Under the pieces are notes generated by a model, which did no database searches, was not told where the DNA came from, and saw only the letters and a list, made by a program, of their open reading frames with translations. The position numbers were made by a program, and so were the translations under genes. Source: Bacteroides sp. (GTDB lineage: Bacteria > Bacteroidota > Bacteroidia > Bacteroidales > Muribaculaceae). Taken from it: a stretch of DNA of 63,164 bases. Positions 10,109-16,372 of this stretch are shown one piece after another; position 1 is the first letter of the stretch; the number at the start of each line of letters is the position of its first letter. The stretch is taken from the NCBI GenBank assembly GCA_014801945.1, contig JAAVDF010000024.1, positions 14,626-77,789 of the forward strand. The letters run 5' to 3'.

Positions 10109-11503
10109 ATGAAGAGGCGCATTGCGTATGTCGTGGCTGACTATCTCTCGACCATTGTCGGGGTGATGGTCTTTACGGTCGTGCGCTTCGCGTTTATCCC
10201 CGACCTGCGTGAACGATTTTCGGGCTTATGGCGGTTTTTCTTCACTCCGGGACTCAAACTCACCATGGCTCTCTTCCCGCTTTTCATGCTCGGTATCTAT
10301 TACCTGTCGGGCTATTATGCCAATGTCCGTGTCAAGTCACGCATGACCGAGTTTCTATCGACAGGAGCGTGTGTGGCCGTCGGGTCGGTGTGTTTCTTTA
10401 TGGTGGTGCTGCTCAACGATGTGCTGCCCCGACGGGTGCTCAACTATGAGATCCTGCTCGTGTTTTTCGGCTGTCTGTTCGTACCCGTCTATCTCACGCG
10501 CTTTTGCCTGACCACCTATTATATATCGTGCCGCCGCAGGGAGGGCATGGAGCGCGTGGCCGTCATTACGGATGAGGCTACGGATGTCGGCGAGATCGCG
10601 TCGGCCATACGCCGCAGTGGCATGGAGCTTGGCGGTGTGGTGCGTCTGCCGGCCGGTATGGAGCGCGGGGATGGTGACGGTGATGAGCCGTTTCCGGATC
10701 GTCTCCGCCGTCAGCTCGGAGGGCTGGAGGCCGATTCATTCGCTGTCGCGCTTACGTCCGAGAGGGCTTCGCTCTTCCTCGGTGTCCTCGGCGGCCTCTA
10801 TCCCCTCGACCGTCCGATCTATGTGAAGCCCGACGATTACACCATGCTCGTCTCCAAGGTGACGTATGACAATCTTCTCTCCGAGCCTCTGATGGACGTC
10901 TCGCGCTCACCGCTGCCCGATTCGCTCATGTCCATGAAGCGTGCGGCCGATGTCTGCTGCGCCCTTGCAGGGCTGCTGATTGTCTCGCCGGTCATAGCGG
11001 TGCTCGGAGTGATGGTCAAGGCCGGATCGGAAGGACCGGTGTTCTATTCGCAGGAGCGTGTGGGCTACCACCGCAAGCCGTTCCGCATCTATAAGCTGCG
11101 CACCATGACGGTGGATGCCGAGAAGGATGGCCCTGCGCTGTCGGCCGACGATGATCCGCGCGTCACGCCTGTCGGACGTTTCATGCGTAAGTATCGCCTC
11201 GACGAGCTTCCCAATCTCTGGAACGTGCTCCGGGGCGACATGTCGCTCGTCGGGCCCCGTCCGGAGCGCGAATATTATCTCTCGCAGTTGCGCGAACGTG
11301 CGCCTTACAGCGCGCTGCTTCATCAGGTGCGTCCCGGACTCACGTCGCTCGGCATGGTGAAGTTCGGCTATGCCTCCTCGATCGACGACATGCTGCTGCG
11401 CCTGAAGTACGATCTGCTCTACATTCAGAATATATCCCTCTCGCTTGACCTCAAGGTGGTGTTCTACACCGTCCGGACTATCCTGAGAGGAGAGGGGAAG
11501 TGA
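10109..11503 (+). CDS. exopolysaccharide polyprenyl glycosylphosphotransferase
   Basis: A 464-residue membrane enzyme of the bacterial sugar transferase family (WbaP/WcaJ type). The N-terminal half has about four hydrophobic segments (about 5-25, 45-65, 85-110, 115-135) and a CoA-binding-like linker. The catalytic C-terminal domain (about 270-464) begins MKRAADVCCALAGLLIVSPV and carries the family marks QERVGYHRKPFRIYKLRTM, YRLDELPNLWNVLRGDMSLV and VGPRPERE. It would transfer a sugar-1-phosphate from UDP-sugar to undecaprenyl phosphate, starting a capsule or O-antigen repeat unit. No other glycosyltransferases are beside it, so it is an isolated initiating enzyme here. It may be co-transcribed with the ClC gene 73 bp downstream. 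Confidence 0.93.
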   Translation: MKRRIAYVVADYLSTIVGVMVFTVVRFAFIPDLRERFSGLWRFFFTPGLKLTMALFPLFMLGIYYLSGYYANVRVKSRMTEFLSTGACVAVGSVCFFMVVLLNDVLPRRVLNYEILLVFFGCLFVPVYLTRFCLTTYYISCRRREGMERVAVITDEATDVGEIASAIRRSGMELGGVVRLPAGMERGDGDGDEPFPDRLRRQLGGLEADSFAVALTSERASLFLGVLGGLYPLDRPIYVKPDDYTMLVSKVTYDNLLSEPLMDVSRSPLPDSLMSMKRAADVCCALAGLLIVSPVIAVLGVMVKAGSEGPVFYSQERVGYHRKPFRIYKLRTMTVDAEKDGPALSADDDPRVTPVGRFMRKYRLDELPNLWNVLRGDMSLVGPRPEREYYLSQLRERAPYSALLHQVRPGLTSLGMVKFGYASSIDDMLLRLKYDLLYIQNISLSLDLKVVFYTVRTILRGEGK

Positions 11504-11575
11504 CCGCTGATCCCTCCCCGCTATCAATATAGAGATGTGCATATTAACTGACAACTATCAACGGAAGATATATCA

Positions 11576-13384
11576 ATGACTACCACCACAGTCCTCAATA
11601 ACTTCGGTCACCGCTGCAACGATGCCTTCATGGCACTGCTCGTGTGGCGCGAACGCCACATAAAGGAAAAGACCTTCGTCATCATCCTCGCGCTCGTCGT
11701 GGGTATCGTGGCCGGAGTGGCGGCTCTCGTGCTCAAGACGCTGATCCATCTGATAAGCACCACGCTCACGTCGAGCATCAACATCGACGGCGGAAGCTAC
11801 CTCTATCTGATCTATCCGCTCATAGGTATTTTCCTCACGGTGCTCTACGTGAAGTACGTCGTCCGCGATAACATCTCCCACGGTGTCACCCGCGTGCTCT
11901 ACGCCATATCGCAGAACAAGTCGAGGCTTAAACGCCACAACATGTACACCTCCGTCATCGCCAGCTCCATCACCATCGGTTTCGGCGGATCGGTCGGAGC
12001 GGAGGGTCCGATCGTCTATACCGGAGCGGCCATAGGGTCGAATCTCGGAAGGGCGTTCCGCATGTCGCCCCGCATCCTCATGATCCTCGTCGGCTGCGGC
12101 GCGGCGGCAGGTATAGCCGGCATCTTCAAAGCCCCGATAGCCGGTATGCTTTTCACGCTTGAAGTCCTGATGCTCGACCTCACGACGGTCTCCGTCATGC
12201 CGCTCCTCATCTCGTCCATCACTGCGGCCACGGTGGCCTACGTGTTCACGGGCTACGACGTCGAATTCTTCTTCGTGCAGAGCGAGCCGTTCGTCACCGG
12301 GCGCATCCCCTTCGTCATCCTGCTCGGCCTCTTCCTCGGCTTCGTGTCGCTCTATTTCACCCGTTCGATGAACATGATGGAGGGAGTGTTCCGCCGGTTG
12401 GGGACACCGTGGAAAAAGGTGCTCGTCGGCGGTGGCATAGTGGCTCTGCTCGTGTTCCTTTTCCCTCCGCTCTATGGCGAGGGCTACACCTCGATCACCG
12501 GTCTGCTCGGAGGCGACCCGGAATCGATCGTCAACAGCTCCATCTTCTACAAGGACCGCGACTCCGTGTGGTGGATTCTCGGCTTCATCGCCGCTCTGGT
12601 GCTCCTGAAATCATTTGCCACCGCCTCGACCAACGGCGGCGGAGGCTGCGGCGGCACGTTTGCCCCCTCGCTCTACGTCGGTTGCATGGCGGGCTTCTTC
12701 TTCGCCTATTTCATAAACACGGTGTTCGGCTACGACCTCTCCACCAAGAATTTCGCCCTCATGGGCATGGCCGGAGTGATGTCGGGTGTGATGCACGCGC
12801 CCCTGATGGGCATCTTCCTCACCGCCGAGCTCACCGGAGGCTACGATCTTTTCCTCCCGCTGCTCATAGTCTCGGCCATATCCTATGGCACTATCAAGTT
12901 CTTCGAGCCTTACAGCATCTACACGATGCGTCTCGCCCACGAGGGTAAGCTCATCACCCACCATAAGGACAAGGCCGTGCTGACGCTGCTGAAGATCGAC
13001 AACGTCATCGAGACGGATTTCGTGTCCGTCAACCCCGGAATGAATCTCAAGGAGATGGTCAATGCCATTTCGCGTTCCTCGCGCAATCTTTTTCCCGTCA
13101 TCGACGCGCAGGGATCGCTCCTCGGAGTGGTGCTCCTCGATGAGATACGCAACATAATGTTCCGCCCCGATCTCTACAAGCGCATGTATGTCCATCAGTT
13201 CATGTCGCTCCCTCCGGCTGTCATAGATGTCAGTCAGAGCATGGAAAGCGTCATGAATGCCTTTGACGATACTGGCGCATGGAATCTCCCCGTGGTCGAA
13301 AACGGCCGCTACGTCGGCTTCGTGTCCAAATCCAAGATCTTCAACTCCTACCGCCGCGTCCTCCGCCACTATTCCGAAGATTGA
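11576..13384 (+). CDS. ClC family chloride channel or antiporter with CBS domains
   Basis: A 602-residue inner-membrane ClC protein. The hydrophobic core has the selectivity motifs GGSVGAEGPIV (gating glutamate in GAEGP, near residue 143), FKAPIAGMLFTLEV and GGGCGGTFAPSLYVG. The C-terminus holds a pair of CBS domains (about 475-595, with LFPVIDAQGSLLGVVLLDEI and NLPVVENGRYVGFVSKSKIF), which commonly bind adenine nucleotides and modulate gating. The retained glutamate suits proton/chloride exchange, but channel activity cannot be excluded. The ATG at 11576 leaves a short cytoplasmic N-terminus. The repeat region starts 37 bp after its stop. Confidence 0.95.
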   Translation: MTTTTVLNNFGHRCNDAFMALLVWRERHIKEKTFVIILALVVGIVAGVAALVLKTLIHLISTTLTSSINIDGGSYLYLIYPLIGIFLTVLYVKYVVRDNISHGVTRVLYAISQNKSRLKRHNMYTSVIASSITIGFGGSVGAEGPIVYTGAAIGSNLGRAFRMSPRILMILVGCGAAAGIAGIFKAPIAGMLFTLEVLMLDLTTVSVMPLLISSITAATVAYVFTGYDVEFFFVQSEPFVTGRIPFVILLGLFLGFVSLYFTRSMNMMEGVFRRLGTPWKKVLVGGGIVALLVFLFPPLYGEGYTSITGLLGGDPESIVNSSIFYKDRDSVWWILGFIAALVLLKSFATASTNGGGGCGGTFAPSLYVGCMAGFFFAYFINTVFGYDLSTKNFALMGMAGVMSGVMHAPLMGIFLTAELTGGYDLFLPLLIVSAISYGTIKFFEPYSIYTMRLAHEGKLITHHKDKAVLTLLKIDNVIETDFVSVNPGMNLKEMVNAISRSSRNLFPVIDAQGSLLGVVLLDEIRNIMFRPDLYKRMYVHQFMSLPPAVIDVSQSMESVMNAFDDTGAWNLPVVENGRYVGFVSKSKIFNSYRRVLRHYSED

Positions 13385-13420
13385 CAGATTAAAGGGCACG
13401 GATGTAATTGAACACGAATG

Positions 13421-13451
13421 GTTTGTAGGGACGCGGCGTGCCGCGTATGCC
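13421..13451 (+). repeat. GC-rich palindromic repeat (GTAGGGACGCGGCGTGCCGC), copy 1
   Basis: A 31-bp element GTTTGTAGGGACGCGGCGTG followed by CCGCGTATGCC, with a self-complementary ACGCGGC/GCCGCGT core. Five further full copies lie between 13.6 and 16.3 kb. It is of the size and kind of REP/MITE-like palindromes. Confidence 0.8.
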
Positions 13452-13473
13452 CGATGGACATGCCGGAAATGAA

Positions 13474-13566
13474 TTGTCTCAAAATCTCAATCTCACGTGG
13501 ATGGCGGTCTCAATGAGACTGTCTCACCTATGACGCGTCATTTTTGAGATTGAGATTTTGAGACAG
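13474..13566. repeat. GAGAC long inverted repeat, copy 3 (left flank of ATPase gene)
   Basis: A perfect 21-bp inverted repeat (13475-13495 with 13545-13565; arms start TGTCTCAAAATCTCAATCTC) encloses a GTCTCAATGAGAC dyad and the word ATGACGCGTCAT. An almost identical element (one deletion and one substitution by eye) is at 15929-16020 in the same orientation, so the two bracket the ATPase gene as direct repeats. Confidence 0.85.
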
Positions 13567-13632
13567 TTTATTTCCAAATGCGTTCATTTCCGCATGTTTG
13601 TTTCCGGCAGGTTCATTTCCGCACGTTCATTT

Positions 13633-13663
13633 GGCATACGCGGCACGCCGCGTCCCTACAAAC
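13633..13663 (-). repeat. GC-rich palindromic repeat, copy 2 (inverted)
   Basis: Exact reverse complement of copy 1 (GGCATACGCGGCACGCCGCG, then TCCCTACAAAC), so copies 1 and 2 form the outer arms of an inverted repeat around the GAGAC element. Confidence 0.8.
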
Positions 13664-13708
13664 CATTTGGGTGGAGGGAATTGCCGATGCGGGTGGTGTG
13701 GCTGATGC

Positions 13709-13728
13709 GATCGCATTAAAATGCGATC
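13709..13728. repeat. ATCGCATT palindrome downstream of ATPase gene
   Basis: GATCGCATT/AATGCGATC is a perfect 9-bp stem with a two-base AA loop, followed by CTACCGG. A close relative lies inside the ATPase reading frame at 14882-14899. Confidence 0.7.
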
Positions 13729-13780
13729 CTACCGGAGGTATTATCTATACTCTATACTTTAACCTCTATACTCCTTACTA

Positions 13781-15190
13781 CTACTGCACTTCCTTGACCA
13801 TTCGGTAGGCGGTGGCTCGGCTGACGCCGATTTCAGAGGCGATCTGGTCGGCTGTCATGCCTTGCTGTTTGAGTTCGCGTACCTGCTGCATCCTGTCAGT
13901 GCGCACGGTGGCCGCGCGTCCTCCTTCAGGGCGGCGTTCGGCCAGATGGGTTGCCTCCAGTCCCGTCCCGATGGAGCGGAAACCGATGAAATTCTCATAG
14001 ACCTTGCCGAGCTGACACACGAGCACATTCTCACCGTCATAGACCTGCTCGCAGTTACGCTGCTTGATCTGCTTGATGTAACGCACATCCTTGCCGCAGT
14101 TGCTCTCGCCGATCGCAAAGGCCGAATCGGCAAAATTGATGAGCATTTTGGATCCCTGCAGGTCATTGCGCGTCAGCGGATTGCAGAGCGAACGCTTGGG
14201 CGTGTGAGCGAGCAGCAATATGCTCATTCCGCGCTTCTTTTTCAGGGCTACGAGCCGTTTCATCAGCGGCATGGCATCAGCGGCAGTCTCAGTGCCCGAA
14301 GCCATGAAGGTGATGTTGTCGATGATCAGCACACGGCTGCGGCAGGCGTCGAGATGGAGTTCGAGATCGCTTATGAGCTGGTCGGCAAACTCCTTTGAGG
14401 CAATTCCGTTGGTGTCGTCGGTAGAATCCATGTCGTAATAGAGTTCCACGCGGTTGAAGCGCGGGCTGAAATCGTAATACACCTTCCTTGTCTCGTCCTC
14501 CGGGTGAGGCGCGGAGTAGCGGCGGCCAAACTGGGCTATGCTCAGCTCGAAATCGGCATAGACGACCGGTTGAGCCATCGTCTCCGGCTTCAGTTCCGGG
14601 AGCGAGGTGTCACAGTAGCTTCCGTTGGAGACCATATCGGCTATCTGCACGGCCAGCAGCGACTTGCCGACGTTGGTATCGGCAAAGAGGATGCAGATCT
14701 CACCCTCATACCATAGCGGACCGCACAACTGTTTCTGATCCATCGTGGCCGAGGCGAAATCAGCCCAGTTTGTACCGCTCCACATACGTGTGATCGACGG
14801 CTTCGGCAGAGTAGCGTCCATGATCGCGCCGATCAGTTTAGGTGCAGATCCCCTGCGGACATCAGTCGCGTCATCCGTAGGGTCGCATTCCAATGCGACA
14901 GCGTCGGGCATGGCTGTATCCACTGCTTCAGCTGTGGGGACGGGTTTTGCCTTACGGCCACGCTTGGTGGGTGTCGTCGGGTCGGGTAGATTGTCGGTGG
15001 ATAGATCCTTGGCAGAGTCAAGCCGTTTGAGGGCTTGGAGCTCGGCCTCTATGCCGGCGTTTAAATCAACCGGAGCGTTTGCGGCTGCATCAGCCATAAT
15101 TCCGCGCAGAGAGCGGGGAACAGGAAGCTTCTTCCCACTTTTAGAAGTGAGGGAGACGACGCGTTTAGCTTTCTTGCGTACATCAGTCAT
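13781..15190 (-). CDS. orphan RecA-fold (RepA/AAA_25-like) ATPase with C-terminal HTH
   Basis: A 469-residue protein with a basic, low-complexity N-terminal part (about 1-135) and a RecA-like ATPase core. The P-loop is ADTNVGKS at 170-177, so the first glycine of GxxxxGKS is Ala. Walker B is probably SRVLIIDNITFM, followed by MSILLLAHTPKRS. A resolvase-type helix-turn-helix closes the protein (MTADQIASEIGVSRATAYRM). The architecture resembles RepA/DnaB-like ATPases of plasmids, phages and integrative elements, yet no integrase, primase or relaxase gene is adjacent. Dense repeats lie on both sides. Residues about 98-105 are encoded by a palindromic repeat. A DNA-linked motor function is inference from the folds. 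Confidence 0.8.
   Translation of the reverse strand: MTDVRKKAKRVVSLTSKSGKKLPVPRSLRGIMADAAANAPVDLNAGIEAELQALKRLDSAKDLSTDNLPDPTTPTKRGRKAKPVPTAEAVDTAMPDAVALECDPTDDATDVRRGSAPKLIGAIMDATLPKPSITRMWSGTNWADFASATMDQKQLCGPLWYEGEICILFADTNVGKSLLAVQIADMVSNGSYCDTSLPELKPETMAQPVVYADFELSIAQFGRRYSAPHPEDETRKVYYDFSPRFNRVELYYDMDSTDDTNGIASKEFADQLISDLELHLDACRSRVLIIDNITFMASGTETAADAMPLMKRLVALKKKRGMSILLLAHTPKRSLCNPLTRNDLQGSKMLINFADSAFAIGESNCGKDVRYIKQIKQRNCEQVYDGENVLVCQLGKVYENFIGFRSIGTGLEATHLAERRPEGGRAATVRTDRMQQVRELKQQGMTADQIASEIGVSRATAYRMVKEVQ
14882..14899. repeat. ATCGCATT-type palindrome inside the ATPase coding sequence
   Basis: GTCGCATT-CC-AATGCGAC, preceded by CGTAGG, mirrors the palindrome at 13709-13728. In the minus-strand frame it encodes VALECDPT in the linker before the ATPase core, so it seems to be a repeat tolerated within a gene. 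Confidence 0.7.
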
Positions 15191-15365
15191 AATATGTTCG
15201 GGGCGGAGAGGGATAGAGAGAGTTAGTAATAAGAGAGAGTGTGTGTTGGTGAAGGGTTGTGGTGGTTCTTTTTACTCTCCGCAGTGCAAAGTTACGTCTC
15301 TGCTCCCCCCGAAAAGGTGCGATAATGAAAAACGCAGGGTCACATTTCAAACCCGACCGCATCAT

Positions 15366-15565
15366 GTGCCGGCAATGAATGTGCCGGAAATGGGCGTGCC
15401 GGAAATGAATTGTCTCAAATGGTTTGTAGGGACGCGGCGTGCCGCGTATGCCAAATGGACGTGCCGGAAATGGACGTGCCGGAAATGGATGCGTCGGAAA
15501 CGGGCGTGCCGGAAATGGACGTGCCGGAAATGAACGTGCCGGAAATGGATGTGCCGGAAATGGGA
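15366..15565 (+). repeat. 15-bp tandem array interrupted by a palindrome
   Basis: Units of the type GTGCCGGAAATGGAC start at 15366, 15381 and 15396, then, after a 50-bp insert, at 15461, 15476, 15491 (diverged), 15506, 15521, 15536 and 15551. The insert (15411-15460) carries a TGTCTCAAA word and GC-rich palindrome copy 3. Inverse-orientation degenerate units occur at 13575-13632 and 16020-16350. Confidence 0.85.
15422..15452 (+). repeat. GC-rich palindromic repeat, copy 3
   Basis: Identical in sequence to copy 1 at 13421-13451, here lying within the 15-bp tandem array. Confidence 0.8.
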
Positions 15566-15700
15566 AATTCCAATAAACGTTTCGGATTGAATTTGTTGGA
15601 CATCTTCGATGCCCTCAATTGCTGATACGACAATTACCCCGCACCTCCCTCGCTGTCGGCTGACAAAAATTTCCCTACGGTCAATTTTTATCGCCTCCGC

Positions 15701-15890
15701 TCGGTCGTGGCGGGGCTATGACTGTATCACCGCTTCGCGGTTTGACTATCCGGGTGCGCACTACTGTTCGGTCGTGGCGGGGCTATGATTGCACCATCGC
15801 TTCGCGGTTTGACTATCCGGGTGCGCACTACTGCTCGGTCGTGGCGGGGCTATGATTGCATCACCGCTTCGCGGTTTGACTATCCGGGTG
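15701..15890 (+). repeat. 67-bp tandem repeat, nearly three copies
   Basis: Units start at 15701, 15768 and 15835 with TCGGTCGTGGCGGGGCTATG and run through CACCGCTTCGCGGTTTGACT and ATCCGGGTGCGCACTACTG. Copies differ at a few positions; the third breaks off after CCGGGTG and is followed by a partial CATCACCGCTTCGCG. It contains a small CGCTTCGCG-type dyad. Confidence 0.85.
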
Positions 15891-15928
15891 AGCATCACCG
15901 CTTCGCGTTTATGCGCAAAGCTCCACTA

Positions 15929-16020
15929 TTGTCTCAAATCTCAATCTCACGTGGATGGCGGTCTCAATGAGACTGTCTCACCCATGACGCGTCATTTTTG
16001 AGATTGAGATTTTGAGACAG
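15929..16020. repeat. GAGAC long inverted repeat, copy 4 (right flank of ATPase gene)
   Basis: Almost identical to 13474-13566, including the inner ATGGCGGTCTCAATGAGACT segment. It has one fewer A in the left arm and CCC in place of CCT before ATGACGCGTCAT. Confidence 0.85.
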
Positions 16021-16085
16021 TTCATTCCCAGATGCGTTCATTAACGGCATGTTCATCGGGCGCGTTCATTTCCGCATGTCCATCG

Positions 16086-16116
16086 GGCATACGCGGCACG
16101 CCGCGTCCCTACAAAT
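16086..16116 (-). repeat. GC-rich palindromic repeat, copy 4 (inverted)
   Basis: GGCATACGCGGCACGCCGCG, then TCCCTACAAAT; one end base differs from copy 2. Confidence 0.75.
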
Positions 16117-16178
16117 CATTTGAGACGGGTCGTTTCCGTATTTTCATTACCGCGCGTTCATTTCCGGCACGTTCATCG

Positions 16179-16209
16179 GGCATACGCGGCACGCCGCGTC
16201 CCTACAAAC
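16179..16209 (-). repeat. GC-rich palindromic repeat, copy 5 (inverted)
   Basis: Identical to copy 2. It is followed by CATTTGAGACGGTTCGTTTC, the same joint seen after copies 4 and 6. Confidence 0.75.
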
Positions 16210-16272
16210 CATTTGAGACGGTTCGTTTCCGGTATGGTCGTTTCCGGCATTTTCATTACCGCACGTTCATCG

Positions 16273-16303
16273 GGCATACGCGGCACGCCGCGTCCGTACA
16301 AAC
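16273..16303 (-). repeat. GC-rich palindromic repeat, copy 6 (inverted)
   Basis: As copy 2, with one substitution (TCCGTACA for TCCCTACA). With copies 4 and 5 it forms an array at about 93-94 bp spacing. Confidence 0.75.
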
Positions 16304-16372
16304 CATTTGAGACGGTTCATTCCCGGCATTTTCGTTTCCGTGCGTTCATTTGGAAACCATTGGTTATGCTCG

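Larger units (their letters stand above)
13385..13780. other. repeat-packed non-coding region left of the ATPase gene
   Basis: No gene is supported. It contains, in order, a GC-rich palindrome copy, one 15-bp-type unit, the long GAGAC inverted repeat, degenerate 15-bp units in inverse orientation, an inverted palindrome copy, and an ATCGCATT-type palindrome close to the 3' end of the ATPase gene. Overall it reads like a large nested inverted repeat. Confidence 0.7.
15191..16372. other. 1.2-kb repeat-dense non-coding region right of the ATPase gene
   Basis: Apart from about 110 bp of AT-rich sequence that should hold the ATPase promoter, the region is built from repeats: a 15-bp tandem array with an inserted palindrome (15366-15565), a 67-bp tandem array (15701-15890), the GAGAC inverted repeat (15929-16020), and three inverted GC-rich palindromes (16086-16303) separated by degenerate GTTCATTTCCGGCAC words. 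Open frames across it (for example the MDVPE pentapeptide frame at 15410-15625) follow from repeat lengths divisible by three and are not called as genes. Confidence 0.75.

Noticed and set aside
14745-15533. 262-codon plus-strand frame across the ATPase start and repeats
   Set aside because: It is half antisense to the ATPase and half repeat-derived; no homology features.
15410-15625. Frames encoding MDVPE (plus) or ISGTS (minus) pentapeptide repeats
   Set aside because: They arise from the 15-bp tandem array, whose unit length is a multiple of three; both strands are open, there is no conserved flank, and they run into unrelated repeats.
15366-15890. Possible CRISPR array
   Set aside because: The 15-bp units have no spacers and the 67-bp units are contiguous tandem copies; there are no cas genes.
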